Made by a program: the position numbers and the translations under genes | Shown: piece by piece, positions 40,823 through 49,214 of the stretch | Numbering within the stretch: the stretch's first letter is position 1 | How the letters are laid out: each line of letters begins with the position of its first letter | Notes under the pieces: generated by a model | The model's database searches: none | Told to the model about the DNA's origin: nothing | The model's input: only the letters and a program-made list of their open reading frames with translations | NCBI GenBank assembly: GCA_025934735.1 | Contig: JAICWP010000005.1 | Location: forward strand, 62,001-126,000 | DNA length: 64,000 nt | Source: Terriglobales bacterium | Lineage (GTDB): Bacteria > Acidobacteriota > Terriglobia > Terriglobales > Acidobacteriaceae | Direction of reading: 5' to 3'

Positions 40823-43600
40823 TTACGCGGCCCGGTGCCCGGAATTCAGTTCCGAGCGCAACTCCCGCGCCACCTCCAGCAACTGCGCCAGCCCGCTCTT
40901 CGCGTCCGCGCCCAACTGCACCCGCACCACACGACGGCCGCGCTGCGTCAGCGCCTGCCAGTCCCCTTGTGCTTGCGCCCGTATCAGCTGCCCAAAAGTG
41001 TAGTTGGTTTCCGGCACCGGCACGTCGCTTCCGGGCTGGTCTACGAGTTGCAGGAACAGGCCGGTATTGGCACCGCCTTTGTGCAGCTGCCCGGTAGAGT
41101 GCAGGAAGCGCGGTCCGTAGCCCGCGGTGGTGGCCAGATGCGACTTCTCGCGCAGCAGCACGCGCAATTGCTCCAGCGCCTGGTCAGCAGCCGCCGTCGG
41201 TTCCAGATAAGCATGCAGCGAAATATAATTACCCGCCTGTGCCCTGCCCAGCCACTCCTGCAGCGCGCCCTGCAAGGGCTGGCGTTGCGCGGTCGGCACT
41301 TCTGGCGCCTGCTGGCCCCCGGCTTTGCCTTCCATGGCTCTCTTCGCCAGGTCCTTAGCTAATTGGACGTCCGGCTGGTTAAAGGGCTGAATGCCGAGCA
41401 CCGCGCCGGCGGCGGCTACCGCCATCTCCCAGCGGAAGAATTCCTGGCCGAGATCGTACTTGTCCTTCAAGGCGAGTCGGGCCACGGGATGTCCCGCCTG
41501 CTCCAGGGCTGCCACCTTCGCTTCCAGACCCTTGTCCTCGCCGGGAATATGCAGGAAGGCGAAGAAGCGGTCCTTGCCGTACACCTCGGGGGCGCCCGCC
41601 GGCTCATCCGCGATGGGCACAATGCCTTTGTTGTCCTTGCCCGTGCTCTCCGCAATCAACTGCTCCACCCAGATGGGGAATGCCGCCAGTGACGGCGAAG
41701 CCAGAAATGTAGCCTTGTCGCGCTGCATGCGCGCCAGTTCGCCCAAGGCGGCTCCCAAAGCCAGGGTCGGACACTTCTTTGCGTCCACGCAGAAGGCACT
41801 GGCCTCGGCCATCGTCCAAGCCTCGTCCAGCAGGCGCTTCAGGTCCATGCCGATCAGGGCAGCGGGCACCAGCCCAAATACAGTGAGCGCGGCGTAGCGG
41901 CCTCCAACTTCCGGAGGCGCCGAGAAAACGCGGCGGAACTTGCGCTCGCGTGCCAGCTTTTCCAGCGGCGTGCCCGGATCGGTGATCGCGCTGAAGTTCT
42001 GCCCCGGCTGCTTGCTGCGGTCGTTAACCAGTTTCCAGAAATAATAGAAGTAGGAGAGCGTCTCCGTGGTGGTGCCCGATTTGCTGGACACCAGGAACAG
42101 CGTGCGCAGCGGGTCAATGCGCCGCTCCACGGCCCGCACCGCCGCCGGATGCGTGCTGTCGAGAACGATCAGCTCCGGATAACCGGCGGCATTGCCGAAA
42201 GTACGCTGGTAGACCTCCGGCGCCAGACTGGAGCCGCCCATGCCCAGCAGCACCACGTGGTTGATGCCCGCATCCTTAACCGCCGCTGCGAAGGTCTGCA
42301 ATTCTTCCACATGCTCGTGCATGGCCTGCGGTAGGCTCAGCCAGCCCATGCGGTCCGTGAGTTCCGGAACCGGCTTGGGCGACCACAGCCTGAAGTCCTT
42401 GGCCCACAGCCGGCGATTGAAGTCGTCTTTCTGCCACTGCGAGAGGCGCGTATCCACAGCTGATTGCGCCGGCCCCAGGCTGAGCTGCTGGCGATCCACC
42501 GGAGTCGAAACCAGCTTGGTTCGTTTTTCGCGTAGGCTGTTCAATAGTTGCGCCATGGATTTGTCGAAAGCTTCTACCCCATCCACGGACAGCTTTTCGG
42601 TGATCTGGTTCAAGTCAACTCCCACCTCGGCAAGGCGGGCCAAAGCGGCTTCTGCCTCCTCCTCGCCGGCTTCCAGCGTCGGTGCAACTTTGCCGTGGTC
42701 GCGGAAGGCGTCAAGGGTGGCCGGCGGCAGGGTGTTGATGGTGTGCGGCCCGATCAACTCTTCCACATACATAACATCGCGGTAAGCGGAATTTTTGGTG
42801 CTGGTGCTGGCCCAGAGCGGCCGCTGCAGCCGTGCGCCTCGCTGCTGAAATTCGCTGAAGGGCGCGCCCAGAAAGATTTCCTTGAACCGCCGGTAAACCC
42901 GCTTGCTGTTGGCGATGGCGATCTTGCCCCGCAGCGCCAGCGCTTCCGGCGTCCCGATTTTTTCCAGCGCGGCGTCCACCAGCGTATCCACGCGGCTGAC
43001 AAAGAAAGAGGCCACGGACGCCACCTTGGCCGGGTTCTGGTTGCGCCGCAAGCCGCGCAGGTAGGCGGCGGCCACTGCCTCGTAGTGCGCCAGCGAGAAC
43101 ATCAGCGTGATATTGACGTTGATGCCTTCCGCGATCAGCGCCTCGATAGCAGGCACGCCTTCGGGGGTGGCCGGCACCTTGATCATCACGTTTGGGCGCA
43201 CCACAGCCCTCCACAGCCGTTTGGCCTCTCTGACTGTTGCCGCCGTGTCGTGCGCCATGGCGGCGGGCACTTCCATGCTGACAAACCCGTCGGCGCCCCC
43301 GGTTTCGTCATACACAGTCCGCAGGATATCGGCCGCCATCTGGATGTCTTCAATCTCCAGGTGGTCGAACATATTTTCTGCTGAAGCGTGCGGATCCTTG
43401 GCCAGCAGGGAGCGCAGGCTCTCGTCGTAATCGGCGCTGCCGGCGATGGCCTTGTCGAAAATAGTGGGATTGCTGGTGACTCCGCGCAAGCCATCCTCAT
43501 CGCGCAGCCGCTTGAGGCCGCCGCCAGTTAGCAGATCGCGCCGGATGTAATCCAGCCAAACCGATTGTCCGTATTCCTGCAGTTGCTTGAGTGGGTTCAT
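40823..43600 (-). CDS. Bifunctional transaldolase / glucose-6-phosphate isomerase
   Basis: A 925-aa fusion. I start it at the ATG at 43600 (MNPLKQLQEYGQSVWLDYIRR) with AAGGGAA in front. The N-terminal transaldolase (about 1-370) shows GVTSNPTIFDKAI, the Schiff-base lysine in VMIKVPATPEG and ITLMFSLAHYEAV. The C-terminal phosphoglucose isomerase (about 410-925) shows LLGMGGSSLAPEV, SSKSGTTTETLSYFYYFW and HLHKGGANTG-like QLHKGGANTGLFLQ. It would convert sedoheptulose-7-P/GAP to F6P/E4P and interconvert F6P with G6P, feeding carbon straight back to Zwf encoded downstream. Such fusions are known in several phyla. Confidence 0.93.
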   Translation of the reverse strand: MNPLKQLQEYGQSVWLDYIRRDLLTGGGLKRLRDEDGLRGVTSNPTIFDKAIAGSADYDESLRSLLAKDPHASAENMFDHLEIEDIQMAADILRTVYDETGGADGFVSMEVPAAMAHDTAATVREAKRLWRAVVRPNVMIKVPATPEGVPAIEALIAEGINVNITLMFSLAHYEAVAAAYLRGLRRNQNPAKVASVASFFVSRVDTLVDAALEKIGTPEALALRGKIAIANSKRVYRRFKEIFLGAPFSEFQQRGARLQRPLWASTSTKNSAYRDVMYVEELIGPHTINTLPPATLDAFRDHGKVAPTLEAGEEEAEAALARLAEVGVDLNQITEKLSVDGVEAFDKSMAQLLNSLREKRTKLVSTPVDRQQLSLGPAQSAVDTRLSQWQKDDFNRRLWAKDFRLWSPKPVPELTDRMGWLSLPQAMHEHVEELQTFAAAVKDAGINHVVLLGMGGSSLAPEVYQRTFGNAAGYPELIVLDSTHPAAVRAVERRIDPLRTLFLVSSKSGTTTETLSYFYYFWKLVNDRSKQPGQNFSAITDPGTPLEKLARERKFRRVFSAPPEVGGRYAALTVFGLVPAALIGMDLKRLLDEAWTMAEASAFCVDAKKCPTLALGAALGELARMQRDKATFLASPSLAAFPIWVEQLIAESTGKDNKGIVPIADEPAGAPEVYGKDRFFAFLHIPGEDKGLEAKVAALEQAGHPVARLALKDKYDLGQEFFRWEMAVAAAGAVLGIQPFNQPDVQLAKDLAKRAMEGKAGGQQAPEVPTAQRQPLQGALQEWLGRAQAGNYISLHAYLEPTAAADQALEQLRVLLREKSHLATTAGYGPRFLHSTGQLHKGGANTGLFLQLVDQPGSDVPVPETNYTFGQLIRAQAQGDWQALTQRGRRVVRVQLGADAKSGLAQLLEVARELRSELNSGHRAA

Positions 43601-43663
43601 CTCGAGTTCCCTTCTGTCTCGTTGCTGAAATGAAGCATTCAGCATTTGGGTTCCGCCGCACAT

Positions 43664-45733
43664 TCACTTCCCGCTTTTCACCAACCTCAGCGCGTGCTCC
43701 ACCACGTTGGGCACGTTGAAGCCCAGCTTCTCCATGGCCACGTTGCCGGGAGCGGAAGCGCCAAACCGGTCAATGCCGACCACATCGCCGGCCTCGCCAA
43801 CGTACTTGCACCAACCCAGGGTCGCGCCCGCCTCGATGGCCAGCTTGGGCACGGCCGCGGGCAGCACCTGCTTGCGGTAATCCGACGGTTGCTCGTCGAA
43901 CAGCTCCCAGCAGGGCATGGAAACCACGCGCGCGGCGATTTTCTGCTTTCCCAGTTCCTCGCGCGCGGCCAGCGCCAGCTGCACCTCGGAGCCGGTGGCG
44001 ATCAGCACAATCTGCGGCTTGCCGCCTTCGGCCTCCGCCAGCACATAAGCGCCTTTGGCCACGCCTTCGCGGATGGCATAGCGTTGCGCATCGAGCACCG
44101 GCAGCTTCTGCCGCGTCAAAGCCATGCACATGGGATGCTGCCGCTGCAGCGCGATCCGCCATGCTTCCGCGGTTTCATTGGCGTCCCCCGGCCGCATTAG
44201 CGTCATGTTCGGCATAGCCCGCAGGCTCATCAGATGCTCGATGGCCTGGTGCGTGGGCCCGTCCTCGCCCAGCCCGATGCTGTCGTGCGTGAAAACAAAC
44301 AGCGAGTGCGTGTCCATCAGCGCGGCCAGGCGGATGGAAGCGCGCATGTAGTCGGAAAAAATCAGGAACGTGGAGCCATACGGAATAATCCCGCCATGCA
44401 ACGCCATGCCGTTCACGATGGTTCCCATGCCGTGCTCGCGGACGCCAAAATGGATGTTGCGGCCGCTATCGCTCCCCATGCCGATGTCGCCATAGGCGGT
44501 GAGCGTGGTTTTAGTCGAAGGCGCCAGGTCGGCGGAGCCACCCACCAGAGCCTGCACCCGCCCGGCGAGCACGTTCATCACCTTGCCGGAAGCATCGCGC
44601 GTTGCCATGCCCTTGGGATCGGCGGGAAACACCGGCACGTCGGCATCCCACCCCTGCGGCAGCTTGCCGGAAATCAATTGCTGCAGATCCTGCGCCAGCT
44701 TGGGATAACGGCCGTGGTATTCGTCGAAGCGATCCTTCCACTGCGCTTCCAGTTCTTCGCCGCGAGGCCCGGCTTCGCGGAAGTGTGCCACTGCTGCTTC
44801 CGGAATGTAGAAATCGGGCTGCAGCGGCCACCCCAGCTTTTCCTTGGTGGCTTTTACGTTATCGGGACCGAGCGCCTCGCCATGCACCGCGGCCGTGTCC
44901 TGCAGCGGGCTGCCGTAGCCGATGTGGTTGCGCACAGAAATCAGCGAAGGCTGGTCCTCATATGCCTGCGCCAGTCGAATAGCCGCCTCTACCGCATCTA
45001 GATCATTGCCGTCGGGCACCGTCTGCACGTGCCAGTGGTAAGCGCGGAAACGCTCAACCACGCTCTCCGTGAAAGCCAGCTCGGTGGAGCCTTCGATGGA
45101 AATGTGGTTGTTGTCGTACAGATAAATCAGCTTGCCTAGCTTGAGAGTGCCGGCCAACGAAGCCGCTTCAGCGGAGACGCCCTCCATCAGGTCGCCGTCC
45201 GAAACAATGGCATAGGTGTAGTGGTCCACCACTCCCAGTTCTTCCTTGTTGAAGCAGCCGGCCAGGTGGGCCTCCGCCAACGCCATGCCCACGCCCATTC
45301 CGAAGCCTTGCCCCAAAGGCCCGGTGGTGGCCTCGATGCCGCGATCCAGGTTGTACTCCGGGTGTCCAGGAGTCTCGCTTCCCCACTGGCGGAAGCGTTT
45401 TAGCTCCTCCAGCGGCATGTCGTAGCCATAAAGGTGCAGCAAGGCATAAAGCAGTGCGCTGCCATGCCCGGCGGAAAGGATGAAGCGATCGCGGTTAAAC
45501 CAGCGCGGGTTATTGGGATTGTGCCGCAGGAAGCGGTCCCAGAGCACGTAGGCCATGGGGGCGGCGCCCAGCGGCAGTCCGGGATGCCCGGAGTGCGCCT
45601 TCTCCACCTCGTCCACGGCGAGCATGCGGATGGTGTTCACGCACAGCCGATCCAGTTCGTTGCCCTTGGGTTGGCCCTGGGATATAGCGCCCTCGTGTTC
45701 AGTAGCCGGCAAATTCTTCAGTCCGGATGTCAT
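43664..45733 (-). CDS. tkt: Transketolase
   Basis: A thiamine-diphosphate enzyme of the pentose phosphate pathway (689 aa from the ATG at 45733). Motifs are [21 protein letters not shown], the [18 protein letters not shown] block, [17 protein letters not shown], the ThDP-binding [16 protein letters not shown], and [21 protein letters not shown] in the middle domain. The start lies 35 bp inside the end of the upstream reductase gene in another frame; the conserved [12 protein letters not shown] begins soon after, so a later start is not possible without truncation. The overlap and the GGTGG site inside the upstream gene suggest translational coupling. Confidence 0.96.
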   Translation of the reverse strand: MTSGLKNLPATEHEGAISQGQPKGNELDRLCVNTIRMLAVDEVEKAHSGHPGLPLGAAPMAYVLWDRFLRHNPNNPRWFNRDRFILSAGHGSALLYALLHLYGYDMPLEELKRFRQWGSETPGHPEYNLDRGIEATTGPLGQGFGMGVGMALAEAHLAGCFNKEELGVVDHYTYAIVSDGDLMEGVSAEAASLAGTLKLGKLIYLYDNNHISIEGSTELAFTESVVERFRAYHWHVQTVPDGNDLDAVEAAIRLAQAYEDQPSLISVRNHIGYGSPLQDTAAVHGEALGPDNVKATKEKLGWPLQPDFYIPEAAVAHFREAGPRGEELEAQWKDRFDEYHGRYPKLAQDLQQLISGKLPQGWDADVPVFPADPKGMATRDASGKVMNVLAGRVQALVGGSADLAPSTKTTLTAYGDIGMGSDSGRNIHFGVREHGMGTIVNGMALHGGIIPYGSTFLIFSDYMRASIRLAALMDTHSLFVFTHDSIGLGEDGPTHQAIEHLMSLRAMPNMTLMRPGDANETAEAWRIALQRQHPMCMALTRQKLPVLDAQRYAIREGVAKGAYVLAEAEGGKPQIVLIATGSEVQLALAAREELGKQKIAARVVSMPCWELFDEQPSDYRKQVLPAAVPKLAIEAGATLGWCKYVGEAGDVVGIDRFGASAPGNVAMEKLGFNVPNVVEHALRLVKSGK

Positions 45734-46421
45734 CCTCGTCCACCTTTGTGTCCAGCAGGGTTTTGCGCATGGCGGCAACCATGGCGGGAGGTCCCGCCAA
45801 ATAATAAATGGGGCCGTCCAGATTGTTCAGGTATTTGATGAGCATGGCGCGGTCAATGAAGCCTTGTTCGCCTTCCCAGGGCCGCTTGGATTTTTCCATG
45901 TCGGTCATGGTGGGAATGAAATGGTAGTTGCCGTTGTCCTTTTCCAGCCGGCGCAGGAAGTCGAGGAAGGGAGCATCTTCCGGCCGGTGGTTGGAATAGA
46001 AAAGGTAGAGCTGGTGGGGCAGGCGGTCGTGCGCGGCCTGAGCGACGATGCTCATAAAGGGAGTAATGCCGATGCCGCCGGCCAGGAACACCGCAGGCTT
46101 CTTGGCATTCTTGTGAAGCGTGAAGGAGCCCATGGGGCCGTCAATCTTCAGTTCGGTTCCCAGCGGCACGGACTTCAGGTTACGCTTGAAAGCGCTGTCA
46201 CGCATGCGGGTGGCGAATACCAGCTCGTTTTCCGAAGGCGGGCTGGCGATGGAGAAGCTGCGGGTGTTGCCCTCGTCGTCGGTTTCCGGCGGGTTGAGCA
46301 TGGTCATGTCCACCGACTGGCCGCCCTGGAAATCGAAGCCTTCGGGCTTTTCGAAGTGGAAGGCCATGGTGCCCTCGGCGACCTGCTCGCGCGATTTGAG
46401 CTTGCTCTGGTACACAGGCAT
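45699..46421 (-). CDS. Ferredoxin-NADP reductase-like FAD oxidoreductase
   Basis: A 240-aa single-chain flavoprotein of the FNR superfamily. The FAD domain has the RSFSIAS variant of the RxYS motif near residue 54 and the phosphate-binding segment GSFTLHK; the NAD(P) domain has [14 protein letters not shown] near residue 112 and [12 protein letters not shown]. No 2Fe-2S or globin domain is present, so it must pass electrons to a separate partner. It heads the tkt-tal/pgi-zwf-opcA operon, which suggests use of the NADPH produced there, for example to reduce a ferredoxin or flavodoxin. This link is inference. Confidence 0.85.
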   Translation of the reverse strand: MPVYQSKLKSREQVAEGTMAFHFEKPEGFDFQGGQSVDMTMLNPPETDDEGNTRSFSIASPPSENELVFATRMRDSAFKRNLKSVPLGTELKIDGPMGSFTLHKNAKKPAVFLAGGIGITPFMSIVAQAAHDRLPHQLYLFYSNHRPEDAPFLDFLRRLEKDNGNYHFIPTMTDMEKSKRPWEGEQGFIDRAMLIKYLNNLDGPIYYLAGPPAMVAAMRKTLLDTKVDEDDIRTEEFAGY

Positions 46422-46663
46422 GATGTGGCTCCTGGCGCCCGTGCTGCAATCAGGCGGCTGGCGCCTGCTTTCTGGCTCCAGCCTATTTTGATTAAGCCAA
46501 CCCTGCCGGGGTTACAAATTGCGGCTTGCCCGGCGGCCAACTCACCACCACGTCCCTCGGCACACCTTTGCGAAACCTCTATGATACATCGCAAGCCCGC
46601 GGCGCTGCCACGAGCCGCTTACCTATCGTGTTACGATATTATTGTTCCTGGAGAGGAAAGCTC

Positions 46664-47197
46664 ATGACTCACGCCCAACTTGCCGCCGACGCAGGCGGGA
46701 AGCAGTATCCGCTCCGCGGACAACTGCTCCGCAACTTTGCCCTGCTCTCCGCCGCTGGCAAGCAGGTGCAGCTCAGCGATTACCGCGGCCGCGCCAACCT
46801 GGTGCTGGTGCTGGCGGGAGCTCAGGGCACCGGACCAAAGCTGGACCTGCTGAGCCAGCTGGCTTCCCGCCATTCGGAGATTCTGGAACAGGAAGCCCAG
46901 GTTATCGCCGTGCTTTACTGCGCGCGCGAGCAGGCCCAGGCGGTCAAGTCGCGCGGTCACCTGCCCTTTGCTGTGCTGGCTGACTCAGAAGGCTTGGTAC
47001 ACCGCTCCCTGGGCGCGCTGGACGGCAACGGGCACCCGCGACTGGCTGTTTATGTAACCGACCGCTATGCGGAGGTGTTTGCCGCCTGGCGCACCGCCCA
47101 GGGCGACATCGTCCCCAGCCCACAGGATATTTTGGATTGGCTGGACTTCGTCAACCGGCAGTGTCCGGAATGTTTTCCTCCGGAGTGGCCGGCATAA
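46664..47197 (+). CDS. Redoxin-like thioredoxin-fold protein
   Basis: A 177-aa protein begun at the ATG at 46664 behind GGAGAGGAAAG. The AhpC/TSA-like fold is visible: LRNFALLSAAGKQVQLSDYRGR, NLVLVLAGAQ, VIAVLYCAREQAQ, FAVLADSEGLVHRSLGAL and LAVYVTDRYAEVFAAW. The peroxidatic Cys expected shortly after the NLVLVLA strand is absent (GAQGTGPKL). One Cys is in VLYCA and a CPEC pair stands at the very C-terminus. It may be a non-peroxidase redoxin or use the terminal CxxC. It is transcribed divergently from the FNR-like gene. Confidence 0.75.
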   Translation: MTHAQLAADAGGKQYPLRGQLLRNFALLSAAGKQVQLSDYRGRANLVLVLAGAQGTGPKLDLLSQLASRHSEILEQEAQVIAVLYCAREQAQAVKSRGHLPFAVLADSEGLVHRSLGALDGNGHPRLAVYVTDRYAEVFAAWRTAQGDIVPSPQDILDWLDFVNRQCPECFPPEWPA

Positions 47198-47246
47198 CAC
47201 GGTTCAATGGAGGGGACGCAGAGAGATTTTGAAAGGAGGCAAAAGC

Positions 47247-47609
47247 ATGATTCAGCTCAAGCGCGCGTACGATGCGGCCGCCAAGAGCGATGGCGCCCGC
47301 TTCCTGGTAGAGCGGCTTTGGCCGCGTGGCGTGAAAAAGGATTCCCTGGCGCTGGAAGCCTGGCTCAAGGACGTCGCCCCCAGCACGAACCTGAGAAAGT
47401 GGTTCTCGCATGATCCCGCCAAGTGGTCCGAGTTCCGCCGCCGTTACTTCGAGGAGCTCAGGACTAATCCCCAACCTTGGGAGCCCCTGCTCGCCGCCGC
47501 CCGTCGCGGCCGCGTCACCCTGGTTTACAGTTCGCACGACACCGAGCACAATAATGCGGTTGCCCTGAAGGATTTCCTCGAAAAAAAGCTGGGCAAAAAG
47601 GCGGCTTAA
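47247..47609 (+). CDS. DUF488-family protein
   Basis: A 120-aa protein with a strong AGGAGG before the ATG at 47247. Family hallmarks are RFLVERLWPRGVKKDSLALEAW near the N-terminus, APSTNLRKWFSHDPAKWSEFRRRYFEEL in the middle and TLVYSSHDTEHNNAVALKDFL at the end. Members are small, soluble and widespread; their biochemical role is not established. It lies 50 bp after the redoxin gene and 8 bp before a HAD phosphatase gene, so the three form a likely operon. Confidence 0.9.
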   Translation: MIQLKRAYDAAAKSDGARFLVERLWPRGVKKDSLALEAWLKDVAPSTNLRKWFSHDPAKWSEFRRRYFEELRTNPQPWEPLLAAARRGRVTLVYSSHDTEHNNAVALKDFLEKKLGKKAA

Positions 47610-47616
47610 TTCGCTC

Positions 47617-48426
47617 ATGGCGGCAAAAGACCGCGTCCAACTGGTCATCGCTGATGTAGATGGCACCCTGGTCACACAGGACAAGGTGCTGACCGAGCGT
47701 GCCCGCGAAGCTGTGCGCAAAATCTTGACGGCAGGCATTGCGTTCACCGTTACCAGCGGCCGCCCGCCACTGGGCATGAAGATGCTCGTCGAGCCGCTGG
47801 GCTTGAAGGATCCCATCGCCGCCTTCAATGGCGGGGTCTTCGTGCGCCCTGATCTTTCCGTGCTGCACCAGCACTTGTTGCCCCAAGCCGCCGCCCAGAG
47901 CGCCTGCGAAATTATTGCCCAGCACGGTCTCGACGTGTGGCTCTACACCGACCAGGACTGGTTCGTGCGCCGCCGACAGGCGCCCCACGTGGACCGCGAG
48001 GAGTGGACGGTGAAGTTCCCGCCCAAAGTGGCGCCCAGCTACGACGGATTGCTGGGACGGGCGGCCAAACTGGTGGGCGTCAGCGACGACTATGCCGCAG
48101 TCGCCCGCTGCGAGCAGGACGTGCAGAAGAAGTGCGGCGACCAGGTTTCCGCCTCCCGCTCCCAGCCCTACTACCTGGACATAACTCACCCTCAGGCCAA
48201 CAAAGGCGAGGTGGTTACGGTGCTTTCGCAGATGCTTAAAGTTCCGCCGGAAAAAATCGCCACCATTGGCGACGGACCCAATGACGTGCTCATGTTTCGG
48301 AAGAGCGGCATCAGCATCGCCATGGGCAACGCCAGCGATGAGGTGAAGAAGGCGGCCAAATTCGTAACCACTTCCAACCAGGAAGAAGGCTTCGCCCAGG
48401 CCATGGAGCGCTTCGTACTCTCATAG
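47617..48426 (+). CDS. Cof-type HAD-superfamily phosphatase
   Basis: A 269-aa phosphatase with the four HAD motifs: DVDGTL with nucleophile Asp near residue 13, TSGRPP (motif II Ser) near 49, Lys in NKGEVV near 192, and GDGPNDVLMF (motif IV) near 217. A C2B cap lies between motifs II and III, as in the Cof/YbiV subfamily that dephosphorylates sugar phosphates or phosphorylated cofactors. The substrate cannot be inferred. It is the third gene of the redoxin-DUF488 group. Confidence 0.92.
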   Translation: MAAKDRVQLVIADVDGTLVTQDKVLTERAREAVRKILTAGIAFTVTSGRPPLGMKMLVEPLGLKDPIAAFNGGVFVRPDLSVLHQHLLPQAAAQSACEIIAQHGLDVWLYTDQDWFVRRRQAPHVDREEWTVKFPPKVAPSYDGLLGRAAKLVGVSDDYAAVARCEQDVQKKCGDQVSASRSQPYYLDITHPQANKGEVVTVLSQMLKVPPEKIATIGDGPNDVLMFRKSGISIAMGNASDEVKKAAKFVTTSNQEEGFAQAMERFVLS

Positions 48427-48431
48427 CTCGT

Positions 48432-48478
48432 GGCGACGGGGCTCTGCCCCATCTGGACGGGAAAGCCCCGCCCCACCG
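48432..48478. repeat. GGGGCTCTGCCCC hairpin, copy 3 of the GC-rich family
   Basis: GGGGC-TCT-GCCCC (48436-48451) is followed by GGGAAAGCCCCGCCCC. It can pair internally and may end the transcript of the phosphatase gene. It resembles 23662-23690 and 24330-24362. Confidence 0.55.
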
Positions 48479-48509
48479 AGAACCGGCACTCTGCTCCGCG
48501 CCTTTCCCA

Positions 48510-48515
48510 TACAAT
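48510..48515 (+). promoter_or_regulatory. -10 box TACAAT of the response-regulator gene
   Basis: TACAAT (5 of 6 consensus) ends 6 nt before the GTG start at 48522, with no Shine-Dalgarno sequence. The mRNA is probably leaderless or nearly so. No clear -35 is seen. Confidence 0.45.
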
Positions 48516-48521
48516 AACGAT

Positions 48522-49214
48522 GTGAGATCCACAATTTTCGTGGTGGAGGACGACTCCGACATCGCCCGCCTGGTGCGCCATCACCTGGAGGCTGCCGGTT
48601 TTGCGGTGCGGCCGTTTGCCTCCGCTTCCGGCGTGTTGGCCCAGGCCGAACAGGAGCGGCCCTCGCTCATGCTGCTGGACATCATGGTGCCCGGCGGCGA
48701 CGGCCTCGACCTCTGCCGCCGCGTGCGCGAGACGCCGGCCATTGCCGCCACCCCGGTCATATTCCTGACCGCCCGCACCGCCGAGGCCGACCGCGTGCTC
48801 GGCTTGGAACTGGGCGCCGACGACTACATCACCAAGCCTTTCAGCCCGCGCGAACTGGTGGCCCGGGTCAAAGCCGTGCTGCGCCGCTTCGAACAACCCC
48901 TGCAGCCGGCCGTCGTGAAGCTCGACGACATCGAGATTGATACCGGGGCCATGATCCTCACCGTGCGCGGCAAGAACGTGCCCGCCACCGCCACCGAATT
49001 TCGCCTGCTGGAATACCTGGCCCGCCACACCGGCCGCGTCTTTACCCGCGACCAACTGCTGGATGCCGTGTGGCGCGACACCTCTTACGTCACCCCGCGC
49101 TCGGTGGACGTTTACGTGCGCCGCATCCGGGAAAAGATCGAGCGCGATCCGGAAAATCCCCGCTACCTGCGCACCGTGCGCGGGGCGGGTTACCGCTTCG
49201 AGGTCCCGCGGTGA
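48522..49214 (+). CDS. OmpR/PhoB-type response regulator
   Basis: A 230-aa response regulator starting with GTG. The receiver has the acidic pair at residues 10-11 (VEDD), phospho-acceptor Asp53 in MLLDIMVPGGDG, the Thr in FLTART and Lys in DDYITKPFSPREL. The C-terminal winged helix shows LTATEFRLLEYLARH-like (TATEFRLLEYL) and RSVDVYVRRIREKIERDPENPRYLRTVRGAGYRFE. Together with the overlapping kinase gene it looks like a PhoB-PhoR pair, though no phosphate-uptake gene is close. Its TGA overlaps the kinase GTG. Confidence 0.93.
   Translation: MRSTIFVVEDDSDIARLVRHHLEAAGFAVRPFASASGVLAQAEQERPSLMLLDIMVPGGDGLDLCRRVRETPAIAATPVIFLTARTAEADRVLGLELGADDYITKPFSPRELVARVKAVLRRFEQPLQPAVVKLDDIEIDTGAMILTVRGKNVPATATEFRLLEYLARHTGRVFTRDQLLDAVWRDTSYVTPRSVDVYVRRIREKIERDPENPRYLRTVRGAGYRFEVPR

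Noticed and set aside
49070-49210. Upstream extension of the histidine kinase
   Set aside because: It overlaps the C-terminal DNA-binding domain of the response regulator in another frame; the GTG at 49211 gives the normal membrane-helix start.
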